Positions 1 through 6,045 of a stretch of DNA of 6,061 nt are shown piece after piece; within the stretch, counting starts at the first letter, position 1; each line of letters begins with the position of its first letter. The stretch covers positions 1 to 6,061 of the forward strand of contig JAAZZY010000093.1 of assembly GCA_014239035.1 (NCBI GenBank). Direction: 5' to 3'. Under the pieces are notes generated by a model, which saw only the letters and a program-made list of their open reading frames with translations, had not been told where the DNA came from and made no database searches. Made by a program: the position numbers and the translations under genes. The stretch comes from Chlamydiia bacterium (lineage in GTDB: Bacteria; Chlamydiota; Chlamydiia; Chlamydiales; JAAZZY01).

Positions 1-883
1 AAATAAGGCCCACTTCAAAAGTTTTATCTTTCTGCTTTTCATGGCGCTCTATAAGTGCATCGATCACATCGAGCCTTGCAGAAGAGGTTATGATTAATTG
101 ATTATTAGGAATATTATCTTGAGCGATCTTTGCAGAAGTTGCGATGAAATGTATTTTCTCAAAGTGATGATACCTATAGGGAAATCCTGATAAGAGCTCT
201 GTTTTAAAAAGGTTTCCATAGTCATTCATAGAAGAGGTGCTTAAAAAGTGATCAAAAGGAACGCAGCCAAGTAGGGGAATATCTAACTTGCTAAGAGCTT
301 TGCCCACATACTTTTCGACCATGTCTATTTTTTCTTCTATCACCTTATTTAAAATTACCCCTTTGATGGTCACACCATAGCTTTGAAGCATATTGATGTT
401 CAATGAAAGCTCATCAAATGCCTTACCGATTCCACCAGACGAAATAATAATAACATCAAGATCTAAAATTTTAGCAACGCACGCATTGTTGAGGTTGGTA
501 ATAGAGCCCACCCCGATATGTCCAGTACCCTCTACAATGGTAAATTCCTTGCCCTGTGATACATCTTTGTAACCATCAACGACCTTTTTCTCAAAATCAA
601 TCCCATCAAATTTTCCATCTAGAAAATCTCGGGTAAATCCTCTAGGGAAAATAATAGGGCTCATGCTCTCATACTTATCTTGAAGGTTGAAGTGCTTCTT
701 AAATAAGATGACATCTTTGTCCACAGCAATGCCCGTTTCTGTTGTGACGTGGCGCTGGCCAACCGGTTTAATAAAACCAATCTCCTTATACTTTTTTTTC
801 AAAAGTGCAATCAGGCCTAAACAAACAGTGGTCTTACCCACATTTTGTCCAGTAGCTCCAATAAAGATCCCTTTTTTTGACAT
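1..883 (-). CDS. BioD/phosphotransacetylase-N-type P-loop ATPase (partial, C-terminus outside window)
   Basis: The frame is open from an ATG at 883 to the left edge and gives 294 residues without a stop. The protein starts with a beta strand and a P-loop, GATGQNVGKTT (residues 9-19), followed by FIKPVGQR (38-45), an acidic EGTGHIGVGS segment (119-128) and an LDLDVIIISSGGIGKAFDE stretch (140-158). This order is that of the dethiobiotin-synthetase-like domain (AAA_26 type) also found at the N-terminus of long phosphotransacetylases. EGTGH in place of the EGAGG of true BioD points to the Pta-N/DRTGG-associated branch. Binding and hydrolysis of ATP in the cytoplasm is the safe prediction; the substrate is unknown. 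The start is chosen because it directly precedes the conserved first strand; no strong Shine-Dalgarno sequence is seen. A terminator separates it from the upstream gene and it has its own TATAAT, so it is probably an independent transcription unit. A cobyrinate-synthase-like enzyme is less likely. Confidence 0.85.
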   Translation of the reverse strand, partial: MSKKGIFIGATGQNVGKTTVCLGLIALLKKKYKEIGFIKPVGQRHVTTETGIAVDKDVILFKKHFNLQDKYESMSPIIFPRGFTRDFLDGKFDGIDFEKKVVDGYKDVSQGKEFTIVEGTGHIGVGSITNLNNACVAKILDLDVIIISSGGIGKAFDELSLNINMLQSYGVTIKGVILNKVIEEKIDMVEKYVGKALSKLDIPLLGCVPFDHFLSTSSMNDYGNLFKTELLSGFPYRYHHFEKIHFIATSAKIAQDNIPNNQLIITSSARLDVIDALIERHEKQKDKTFEVGLI

Positions 884-912
884 AATTCTACATTCGTTTT
901 AAATAGAACTCC

Positions 913-918
913 ATTATA
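913..918 (-). promoter_or_regulatory. Candidate -10 box for the P-loop ATPase gene
   Basis: The minus strand reads TATAAT, a perfect -10 hexamer, 29 bases upstream of the ATG at 883. Transcription would start near 906 and leave a leader of about 23 nt. No good -35 hexamer lies 16-18 bp upstream (the sequence there is about TCGGAT). The -10 call therefore rests on the hexamer and on its position downstream of a terminator. Confidence 0.45.
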
Positions 919-953
919 AGAAAATGGGAGTAAAAATCCGAGATATTTTATAT

Positions 954-994
954 ATAAGAAAAAGCTCCTTGAAATTTATTTTTTACAAGGAGCT
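954..994 (-). terminator. Intrinsic (Rho-independent) terminator
   Basis: On the minus strand AGCTCCTTG (994-986) pairs perfectly with CAAGGAGCT (971-963). The stem is 9 bp with a 14-nt A/T-rich loop that can add three A-U pairs around one bulged base. The stem is followed directly by TTTTTCTTATA. It lies 16 bases past the stop codon of the 99-residue orphan gene and before the ATPase promoter, so it ends the upstream transcript. On the plus strand the stem is also preceded by an A-run and has a T-run only inside the loop, so termination is expected on the minus strand. Confidence 0.85.
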
Positions 995-1010
995 GATTTG
1001 AATCTATAGA

Positions 1011-1310
1011 TTAAGAAATACGCTCGAGAGCCATATCAATCTTAGCAATCATATTGTGCGCAATATCTGTTTCTTGAAGAGACAGATTAGAGCTCTTTAG
1101 AGCGTCATTAAAAAAACTTTTTTGCTCTAGAAGGCCTTCTTTTAAAGAATCCCAAGAAATCATTCCAATAATTCCTGGTGCTCTAGAAGATGGGTCTAGA
1201 AATTGTAAAAGATAATTAACTCTATCAACGTGATAATTAATTGTTTTTGGGTTTATAGGTTGGCATGCGCAAGTTGAATTTGGGCATGTGCCTGCTTGAA
1301 TAGTATTCAT
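1011..1310 (-). CDS. Orphan 99-residue helical protein with N-terminal Cys cluster
   Basis: I do not recognise this protein. The start at 1310 is preferred because AAGGAG sits 7 nt upstream. An in-frame ATG at 1349 has no ribosome site and overlaps the candidate -10 box. The first 20 residues hold three cysteines (C9, C14, C16; CPNSTCAC). Next come LLQFLDPSSRAP (34-45), LKEGLLEQ (56-63) and a helical C-terminus ending ALERIS. There is no signal peptide or membrane segment. The LLxxL[D/E]P motif and parts of the C-terminal half match the 267-residue protein encoded just upstream, so the two are probably related. The gene is followed by a terminator 16 bases past its stop. The Cys cluster could bind metal or form disulfides, and the polar N-terminus would be compatible with a type III-secreted protein. 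Both are speculation. Confidence 0.75.
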   Translation of the reverse strand: MNTIQAGTCPNSTCACQPINPKTINYHVDRVNYLLQFLDPSSRAPGIIGMISWDSLKEGLLEQKSFFNDALKSSNLSLQETDIAHNMIAKIDMALERIS

Positions 1311-1344
1311 TATATACTCCTTAAAAAGATTGTTAAACGACAGT

Positions 1345-1376
1345 ATCATAGAGGATAACTGTTAAGATCATGTTAA
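1345..1376 (-). promoter_or_regulatory. Candidate promoter region of the 99-residue orphan, with TTAACA repeats
   Basis: The minus strand has TTAACA (1376-1371), then TATGAT (1350-1345), 35 bases upstream of the ATG at 1310. Each hexamer is 5/6 to consensus, but the 20-bp spacer is longer than normal. A second CTTAACA copy lies inside the spacer, 11 bp from the first. Either this is a weak or activator-dependent promoter, or the gene is read through from upstream. Confidence 0.35.
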
Positions 1377-1387
1377 GGTCGCCTCAG

Positions 1388-2191
1388 CTAGCTAATGCTT
1401 TGCAAAAGCCTTTCAAAGCTCTGATGTAATCCTATAATCTTTTCTTGAAGCTTTTCTTGTCCAAACTGCAATTGATTATCCAAAATTTTGGCTTTGAAAG
1501 AGCAATCAAATAAATTTTGAAAAATTTGGGTTAAGTGCTGCTTTTCTGGAGCATTTTGAGGAATCTGGCATAAAAACTGATGGAAAACATTCGTTAAGTT
1601 CCCAAGAGCAATCATTTTATCTGCAAAATCTTTTGGATTTTGAAGAGCACTATCCTGTGTTGGAAGATGAAGTGAGAGCTCTTGTGATAAAAAAGCCTCT
1701 TTTAAGTATTCACTACAGTAGGTGAGATGCATAAGGTCACTTTGAGTGGCTGCAGACATCAAAGTAAAGCTATCAACAAAATTGAAATAGAGCGCCGCTT
1801 TTTTCAAAGCTGAAGTAAAGTCATCTTTTACATGTTGGTAGCCTTCAACAAGCTTATTATCTTCATAGTAGAGCTCTTGAACAAGCATTGTTTCTAAGGG
1901 GTTAAGAAACTCAGATATTAAAAGTGCAAAGTGGGTTGCCATATATTTTTCTTGTGGAAGAAGGCTAATATTTGAAGAAAACTCTCCAAAATCATCATAT
2001 AAATCTTTTAGGGTAAAGAGTGAGCTTCTAAGGAAAACGGATTTATGGTTTAGAGGGGCAGCATCGGGCTCTAGCATTTCAAGCAAGGCCTTGAGTGAGC
2101 ACACATTCTCTTTAAGTTTTTTTGAACATGTGTTGGTCTCTGTTTGCAAAGTGGGATTTATATAAGTTTCATTTGCTGTTTTAACGAGCAT
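1388..2191 (-). CDS. Orphan 267-residue soluble helical protein
   Basis: I do not recognise a family. The start at 2191 has GGAG 7 nt upstream. The first 21 residues are rich in Thr and Asn (MLVKTANETYINPTLQTETNT), with no signal peptide and no hydrophobic segment long enough to cross a membrane. The rest looks almost wholly alpha-helical, with Leu/Phe-rich amphipathic stretches such as LKALLEMLEP (33-42), FALLISEFLNPLETML (88-103), YLKEAFLSQELSL (162-174) and a final helix ending SFERLLQSIS. Cysteines are scattered (22, 31, 159, 208, 230). The LLEMLEPDAAP segment (36-46) has a counterpart at the same distance from the N-terminus of the downstream 99-residue protein. The gene lies 64 bp after dapL with its own candidate promoter, so a role in lysine synthesis need not follow. 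A secreted effector or lineage-specific structural protein is possible but unproven. Confidence 0.8.
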   Translation of the reverse strand: MLVKTANETYINPTLQTETNTCSKKLKENVCSLKALLEMLEPDAAPLNHKSVFLRSSLFTLKDLYDDFGEFSSNISLLPQEKYMATHFALLISEFLNPLETMLVQELYYEDNKLVEGYQHVKDDFTSALKKAALYFNFVDSFTLMSAATQSDLMHLTYCSEYLKEAFLSQELSLHLPTQDSALQNPKDFADKMIALGNLTNVFHQFLCQIPQNAPEKQHLTQIFQNLFDCSFKAKILDNQLQFGQEKLQEKIIGLHQSFERLLQSIS

Positions 2192-2224
2192 TATTTTCTC
2201 CGCAAGTTACTTATTGAAACCATG

Positions 2225-2253
2225 ACTATACAAAAAAGAGGAATAAATCTAAA
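2225..2253 (-). promoter_or_regulatory. Candidate promoter of the 267-residue orphan
   Basis: The minus strand shows TTTAGA (2253-2248, 4/6 to the -35 consensus), a T-rich 17-bp spacer and TATAGT (2230-2225, 5/6 to the -10 consensus). It lies between the dapL stop and the ATG at 2191 and predicts a start near 2218 with a leader of about 27 nt. The T-rich run in the spacer is not preceded by a hairpin, so I do not read it as a dapL terminator. Confidence 0.45.
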
Positions 2254-2255
2254 GC

Positions 2256-3461
2256 CTAGAGAGTTAGGATTCTTTTGGCAGCTCTTTGTATATTTTCTCT
2301 AGATCCAAATGCGCTAAAGCGAACAAAACCCTCACCGCAGTGTCCAAACCCGGAGCCTGGAACTGTGACAAGAGAGGCTTTTTCTAAAAGCATATTAAAA
2401 TAATCCCAAGAACTCTTAGGGCCAAGATATGTCCAAATGTAGGGAGCATTTAAGGGCGAAAAAGTTTGAAATTTTTCATCGATTGCCTCCTTTAGAATAC
2501 GCGCATTCTCCAAGTAAAAAGAGATGATCTTTTTAAGCTCTAGCTGCCCATCACGGCTCATACAGGCAAGGCCTCCATATTGTGCGATGTTGGATGCACC
2601 GTTATAAATAGTGGACAAATAGCGATACCACAATTTTTTTACTGAGGTTCCATCTTCAAATTTGAGTTTTTGGGGAATGATACTCCAGCCAAGTCGTACT
2701 CCGGTAAAGCCTGCAAGCTTTGAAAAAGAGCCGATTTCTATAGCTACTTCATCTGCCCCCTCTATCTCATAGATGGATTTTGGAAGAGATGGATCTTGAA
2801 TGTAGAAAGCATAGGCAGAGTCATAGATAATAATGGCCTTGTTTCTTTTGGCAAAGGCAACCAGTTTCTCTAGCTGCTCAAAAGTAGCTGTTGCTCCAGT
2901 TGGGTTGTGAGGGGAGCAAAAGTAGATAAGGTCAATGCCTGAGAGATTATCAAGGTTTGGAAAGAAATTATTTTCTGGCAAACACGGCAGCAAAGTTAAG
3001 TCTTCATAAGTATTTTTATCCGGACAAAATTCACCCGTCTGACCAGCTAGTACACTGCCATCGACATAAACAGGATAAGCCGGGTCTTGCAGAGCAACAT
3101 GTACTTTTTGACCAAAAAACATCTGGAGACGACCAAGGTCGCATTTTGCTCCGTCATTGATAAATAGATCATTAGGATCAATATGCTCAGGATAATATTT
3201 TGCAGTAATTTTTTCTCGAAGCTCTAAAAGGCCTTGCTCAGGGCCGTAGCCGACATAGCTCTTTTTAGAAGCTAGGGAAGTAGCAGCTTTGTTCATCGCT
3301 TCTGTAATAAGAGAGGGGATGGGCTCTGTTGTATCCCCAATACTTAAGCTGATTAAATCAGCTTCAGGATTTTTTTCTAGGAAACTTTTTTTGCGGCGCA
3401 AAACTTCAGGGAATAAATAACTAGACTGAAGTTTTGTAATATTTTGGTTGAGCTTCACCAT
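2256..3461 (-). CDS. dapL: LL-diaminopimelate aminotransferase
   Basis: This PLP enzyme (EC 2.6.1.83) transfers an amino group from glutamate to tetrahydrodipicolinate, giving LL-diaminopimelate for peptidoglycan and lysine in one step. The 401 residues match the family length. The N-terminus MVKLNQNITKLQSSYLF followed by ISLSIGDTTEP (37-47) is typical of DapL. GYGPEQG (71-77), INDGAKCDLGR (101-111), the PLP-ring stack DPAYPVY (126-132), CSPHNPTG with N186, YDSAYAFY with D214, the Schiff-base lysine K248 in SFSKLAGFTGVRLGW, and R381 in GFVRFS for the substrate carboxylate are all present. The ATG at 3461 is preceded in frame by TGA two codons earlier, so the start is secure. No Shine-Dalgarno is evident, and the gene overlaps the end of dapA by 41 bp, implying translational coupling. 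The chlamydial-type enzyme is my first choice; a generic class I/II aspartate aminotransferase is much less likely given the context and the SIGDTT motif. Confidence 0.96.
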   Translation of the reverse strand: MVKLNQNITKLQSSYLFPEVLRRKKSFLEKNPEADLISLSIGDTTEPIPSLITEAMNKAATSLASKKSYVGYGPEQGLLELREKITAKYYPEHIDPNDLFINDGAKCDLGRLQMFFGQKVHVALQDPAYPVYVDGSVLAGQTGEFCPDKNTYEDLTLLPCLPENNFFPNLDNLSGIDLIYFCSPHNPTGATATFEQLEKLVAFAKRNKAIIIYDSAYAFYIQDPSLPKSIYEIEGADEVAIEIGSFSKLAGFTGVRLGWSIIPQKLKFEDGTSVKKLWYRYLSTIYNGASNIAQYGGLACMSRDGQLELKKIISFYLENARILKEAIDEKFQTFSPLNAPYIWTYLGPKSSWDYFNMLLEKASLVTVPGSGFGHCGEGFVRFSAFGSRENIQRAAKRILTL

Positions 3462-4341
3462 GTATCATTGGGGTGTTGTTTATTGTGTTATGTAGAATAA
3501 GTTTATTTTTTTCTTCCATCTCAGTTAAAGGAAGCCGCACATCTCCTGCACTTTTAGAGCAGTAGTTCATCGCTTCTTTTATAGGAGTAGGATTAATTTC
3601 TAAATTTAGTGCTTCAAATAGTGGAAGGAGCATCTGAGAGTATTTTTGTGATGCTGCAAAATTATGCTCAACCATTGTAGAGAGCATGTTAACCATCGTC
3701 TGAGGAATGAGGTTGCTGGCAACAGAGATTAGGCCATGTCCACCAAGAGCTACATAAGGAAGAGCATGGGAGTCATTGCCAGCATAAACTAAAAAATTTG
3801 GGCGGGAGAGCTTACATGCGTTGATCAGTTTCTGGATATAGTCTAAATTCCCGGAGGCATCTTTTATCCCAATGATGTTGGGTAACTTGATGAGCTCAAT
3901 GAACGTCTCGATTTCTATGTTTTGTCCAGATCTTCCGGGGTGGTTGTATAAAATAATTGGAAGCGATGTGTTTTGTGCAATAGCACAAAAATGCTTATAG
4001 ATTCCACGCTGAGTGGGCCTGTTGTAGTATGGAGTGATAATTAGAGCGCTCGATGCCTTATAGTGTTCAGCTAGGTGAGTATTTTCAATAGTTTGAGATG
4101 TGCAATTTGTGCCTGTTCCTACCATTATATCCATTTGTGGGGATGCAATTTGGCAAACATGTTTTAAAAGGATTTCTTTTTCATCAGATGTTAAGGTGGG
4201 GCTCTCTGATGTTGTACCTAATACTAGAAGCCCTTTAACCTCGCACTCAACTTGGAACTGGAGATTTTGCTTGAAGCCCTCTAGGTCTATCTGATTGTTT
4301 TCAAAAGGGGTTATTAGGGCCGTATAGAGATTTGTATTCAT
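3421..4341 (-). CDS. dapA: 4-hydroxy-tetrahydrodipicolinate synthase
   Basis: This cytoplasmic TIM-barrel class I aldolase (EC 4.3.3.7) condenses pyruvate with aspartate semialdehyde, the committed step to diaminopimelate. It carries GTTSES (42-47; T43 and T44 equal E. coli T44 and T45), TPYYNRPTQRG with Y106 (103-113), LYNHPGR with Y132 and R137, the Schiff-base lysine K160 in GIKDASG, and GNDSHALPYVALGGHGLISV (188-207). At 306 residues it is about 14 longer than E. coli DapA; the extra tail is encoded in the overlap with dapL. The ATG shares a base with the dapB stop (TAATG), and GAGGTG lies 5 nt upstream within the last dapB codons. By comparison with the E. coli sequence from memory, lysine-site residues H53, H56 and E84 are replaced by S52, K55 and Q83, which suggests weak or no lysine feedback inhibition. 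A related N-acetylneuraminate lyase is excluded by context and motifs. Confidence 0.97.
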   Translation of the reverse strand: MNTNLYTALITPFENNQIDLEGFKQNLQFQVECEVKGLLVLGTTSESPTLTSDEKEILLKHVCQIASPQMDIMVGTGTNCTSQTIENTHLAEHYKASSALIITPYYNRPTQRGIYKHFCAIAQNTSLPIILYNHPGRSGQNIEIETFIELIKLPNIIGIKDASGNLDYIQKLINACKLSRPNFLVYAGNDSHALPYVALGGHGLISVASNLIPQTMVNMLSTMVEHNFAASQKYSQMLLPLFEALNLEINPTPIKEAMNYCSKSAGDVRLPLTEMEEKNKLILHNTINNTPMIHGEAQPKYYKTSV

Positions 4342-5090
4342 TATTTCACCTCTTGAAGTAAATGGCTGATCATATCATCAAAGCTAAAAAAACCAACTTT
4401 TTTATCAAGCCAAAGGCTAGCTTTTAGTGCACCAATGGCAAAGCTTTTGCGATCTGAGCAGTGATGAGATAGAGTAATTTGATCATAGGATCCAGCAATT
4501 TCAATTTTATGGTCTCCGACTACATTGCCCTCACGCTTGGATGAAATAGACAGCTCTTCTTTCTTTAAAGGTTCACCAGATGTAGAGATCATTTTTTTTC
4601 GCGTCATCTTTTTTAAGATGCTATTTGCTAAGTTTAGAGCTGTTCCTGATGGAGCATCTTTTTTGTGGATATGATGGGTTTCTTCACAAGAGATATCAAA
4701 TTCATCAAAAGGTTCAATTAGCTCGGCAGCAGACTCTATAATTTTAGTAAAAAGATAAACCCCAATTGAAAAGTTGGGAGCAAAGAAAATACCCACTTCA
4801 TTTTGATGGGCAAGAGCTGAGAGATCCTCTTTTTCTAGGGGCCAGCCTGTTGTGCCAACTACAACGCTACTTTTAAGGGCAGCAAGATCACAGATGTTAT
4901 TTAATGCAGAGTCAGGGGAGGAAAAATCAATGCTAATTTGAGCATCATTTAAAGATGTATGGGTTATGCATTTTGCCGTAGCCTTTGGATGGTCAGGATC
5001 AATTATAGAAACAATTTCAATTTCAAATGCTGAAGCTAAAGCATCAAGCATCTGACCCATTTTACCATATCCAATTAAAGCAACTTTCAT
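4341..5090 (-). CDS. dapB: 4-hydroxy-tetrahydrodipicolinate reductase
   Basis: This enzyme (EC 1.17.1.8) uses NAD(P)H to reduce the DapA product to tetrahydrodipicolinate, the substrate of DapL. The 249 residues begin with a Rossmann nucleotide-binding loop GYGKMGQ (7-13). The family signatures follow: IDFSSPDS (54-61), VVGTTGW (77-83), APNFSIGV (104-111), and the substrate and catalytic segment EETHHIHKKDAPSGTALN (136-153). There H139 and H140 correspond to E. coli H159 and H160, and K143 to K163. GALKASLWL near residues 220-228 is the usual C-terminal strand-helix. The length is slightly below the 273 residues of E. coli and close to chlamydial DapB. Translation starts about 20 nt after a strong promoter, with no clear Shine-Dalgarno. 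It is the first gene of the dapB-dapA-dapL unit, and its end carries the dapA ribosome site. Confidence 0.97.
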   Translation of the reverse strand: MKVALIGYGKMGQMLDALASAFEIEIVSIIDPDHPKATAKCITHTSLNDAQISIDFSSPDSALNNICDLAALKSSVVVGTTGWPLEKEDLSALAHQNEVGIFFAPNFSIGVYLFTKIIESAAELIEPFDEFDISCEETHHIHKKDAPSGTALNLANSILKKMTRKKMISTSGEPLKKEELSISSKREGNVVGDHKIEIAGSYDQITLSHHCSDRKSFAIGALKASLWLDKKVGFFSFDDMISHLLQEVK

Positions 5091-5116
5091 AACAGCTATT
5101 TAGTTAATCTAAATGC

Positions 5117-5146
5117 ATCATATACGCTCTAATCTAAAAGTGTCAA
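5117..5146 (-). promoter_or_regulatory. Promoter of the dapB-dapA-dapL unit
   Basis: The minus strand has a perfect TTGACA (5146-5141), an 18-bp spacer, and TATGAT (5122-5117, 5/6). The predicted start near 5110 leaves a leader of about 20 nt before the dapB ATG at 5090. The -35 box contains the TGA stop (5145-5143) of the upstream methyltransferase gene, so the dap genes can be transcribed independently even though no terminator separates the two. No leader space exists for a lysine riboswitch. Confidence 0.7.
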
Positions 5147-5904
5147 AGGCTCTTCTTTTTTCGTGCCGAGATCATCATAAAGAGGGGGAACTCTTTGCGG
5201 GCAAAGTTTTCAGCTTTAGCCGCTTTTCCATAACTACTTTTGTTAGAAGAAATCTCTAGAATGTCTTCTACATAGAGGCCTGCATCTTTAAGAGATTTAA
5301 TATAGTAAGAAAGAGGTCTGTGAAAACTTAATGTAGTAGGAGATTTGGTGCCCTTAGAAGGATGAGTTTGAAGGGTAGATCTAAAAGGAGATAAATATCT
5401 ATCTAGTCTTCGATACTGCCCCTTAAAGTTGTCTAGAAACCCCCAAGAGGAATGTTTGGGAATGCGAAAGCAAGGGTGGTTGATCACGATGATGAGCTGC
5501 CCTTCTTCTTTTAAAACCTTTGAAGCAGCCTTTAGAGCTAAATCAGCCTTTGAAATATTTTGAAGAGATAAAACAAATGTGGCGTGAGAAAATTTTTGGT
5601 CGCGATCAATGGGGTAAGTAACATCATGTACCTTATAGTGGCGATTTGAGTGTTGCTCTTTTCTCTTGGCATACTCAATTAGAGATTTTGAAGAGTCGAG
5701 TCCTAGATAGTCTATATTCGCCTCAATTGCTCGAGCTAAAAAACCTTGCCCACAACCAAGGTCTAAGAGAGAGTCTCCCTCCTTTAAACCTAGAAGAGGA
5801 AGTAAATTGGGCAAAACAAGCTCCCTGTGGTTATAGCCCCCATCTTCTTTCATGTGGACGTTGTACCACTGACTAGATTTTTCCCAGCTAGTATCTTTTG
5901 CCAT
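5143..5904 (-). CDS. Class I SAM-dependent methyltransferase of unknown substrate
   Basis: The 253-residue protein has the seven-strand Rossmann methyltransferase core. Motif I is SLLDLGCGQGFLAR (45-58), the acidic residue ending strand 2 is D70 in YLGLDSS, motif III is around D94 (KVHDVTYP), and the strand-4 segment is ATFVLSLQNI (108-117). KVLKEEGQLIIVINHPCFRIP (129-149) is the strand-5 region with NHPCF. A basic, aromatic insertion, SSWGFLDNFKGQYRRLDRYL (152-171), probably forms the substrate lid, and LSYYIKSLKDAGL (198-210) is the usual late helix. No membrane segment or signal peptide is present. The substrate cannot be told from sequence. The ATG at 5904 follows a strong extended -10 promoter but only a weak ribosome site. 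It precedes dapB by 52 bp without a terminator, so read-through into the dap genes is possible; a role in diaminopimelate synthesis is not implied. Confidence 0.9.
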   Translation of the reverse strand: MAKDTSWEKSSQWYNVHMKEDGGYNHRELVLPNLLPLLGLKEGDSLLDLGCGQGFLARAIEANIDYLGLDSSKSLIEYAKRKEQHSNRHYKVHDVTYPIDRDQKFSHATFVLSLQNISKADLALKAASKVLKEEGQLIIVINHPCFRIPKHSSWGFLDNFKGQYRRLDRYLSPFRSTLQTHPSKGTKSPTTLSFHRPLSYYIKSLKDAGLYVEDILEISSNKSSYGKAAKAENFARKEFPLFMMISARKKKSL

Positions 5905-5933
5905 ACTTCGATTACTTATTGAAATTTCCCTAT

Positions 5934-5942
5934 ATTATAGCA
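5934..5942 (-). promoter_or_regulatory. Extended -10 promoter of the methyltransferase gene
   Basis: The minus strand reads TGCTATAAT, a perfect -10 hexamer with the TGn extension, and predicts transcription from about 5927, some 23 nt before the ATG at 5904. No consensus -35 is visible at 16-18 bp (AGGAAA or GGAAAC), as expected for an extended -10 promoter. T-tracts on this strand at 5977-5995 lie about 50-68 bp upstream and could act as an UP element or bend the DNA. Confidence 0.6.
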
Positions 5943-6045
5943 AAAACAGACTTTTGTTTCCTCTAAAAGGTAATGTAAAAAAAACTGTAAAAAAATATCT
6001 AGCCCATGTAATTTGGAAAAAAGATAATTCGGCACTTAAATATTT

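Noticed and set aside
687..902. Plus-strand open frame of 71 codons
   Set aside because: It lies antisense to the P-loop ATPase, has no ribosome site and its translation resembles no protein family.
1311..1349. 13-codon N-terminal extension of the 99-residue orphan
   Set aside because: The ATG at 1349 has no Shine-Dalgarno and overlaps the candidate -10 box, whereas the ATG at 1310 has AAGGAG at good spacing.
1383..1394. Short palindrome AGCTAGCT at the end of the 267-residue gene
   Set aside because: It is too short, has no loop and no following T-run, so it is neither a terminator nor a clear operator.
2231..2258. Possible terminator after dapL because of the T-run on the minus strand
   Set aside because: No stable stem precedes the run; it fits better as a promoter spacer.
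2957..3160. Plus-strand open frame of 67 codons inside dapL
   Set aside because: It is a shadow of the well-supported dapL frame.
4100..4294. Plus-strand open frame of 64 codons inside dapA
   Set aside because: It is a shadow of dapA with no independent signal.
5646..5876. Plus-strand open frame of 76 codons inside the methyltransferase gene
   Set aside because: It is antisense to the conserved motif I region and has no ribosome site.
5974..5995. A/T-tracts read as a terminator for a gene entering from the right
   Set aside because: No hairpin lies before the T-tracts on the minus strand.
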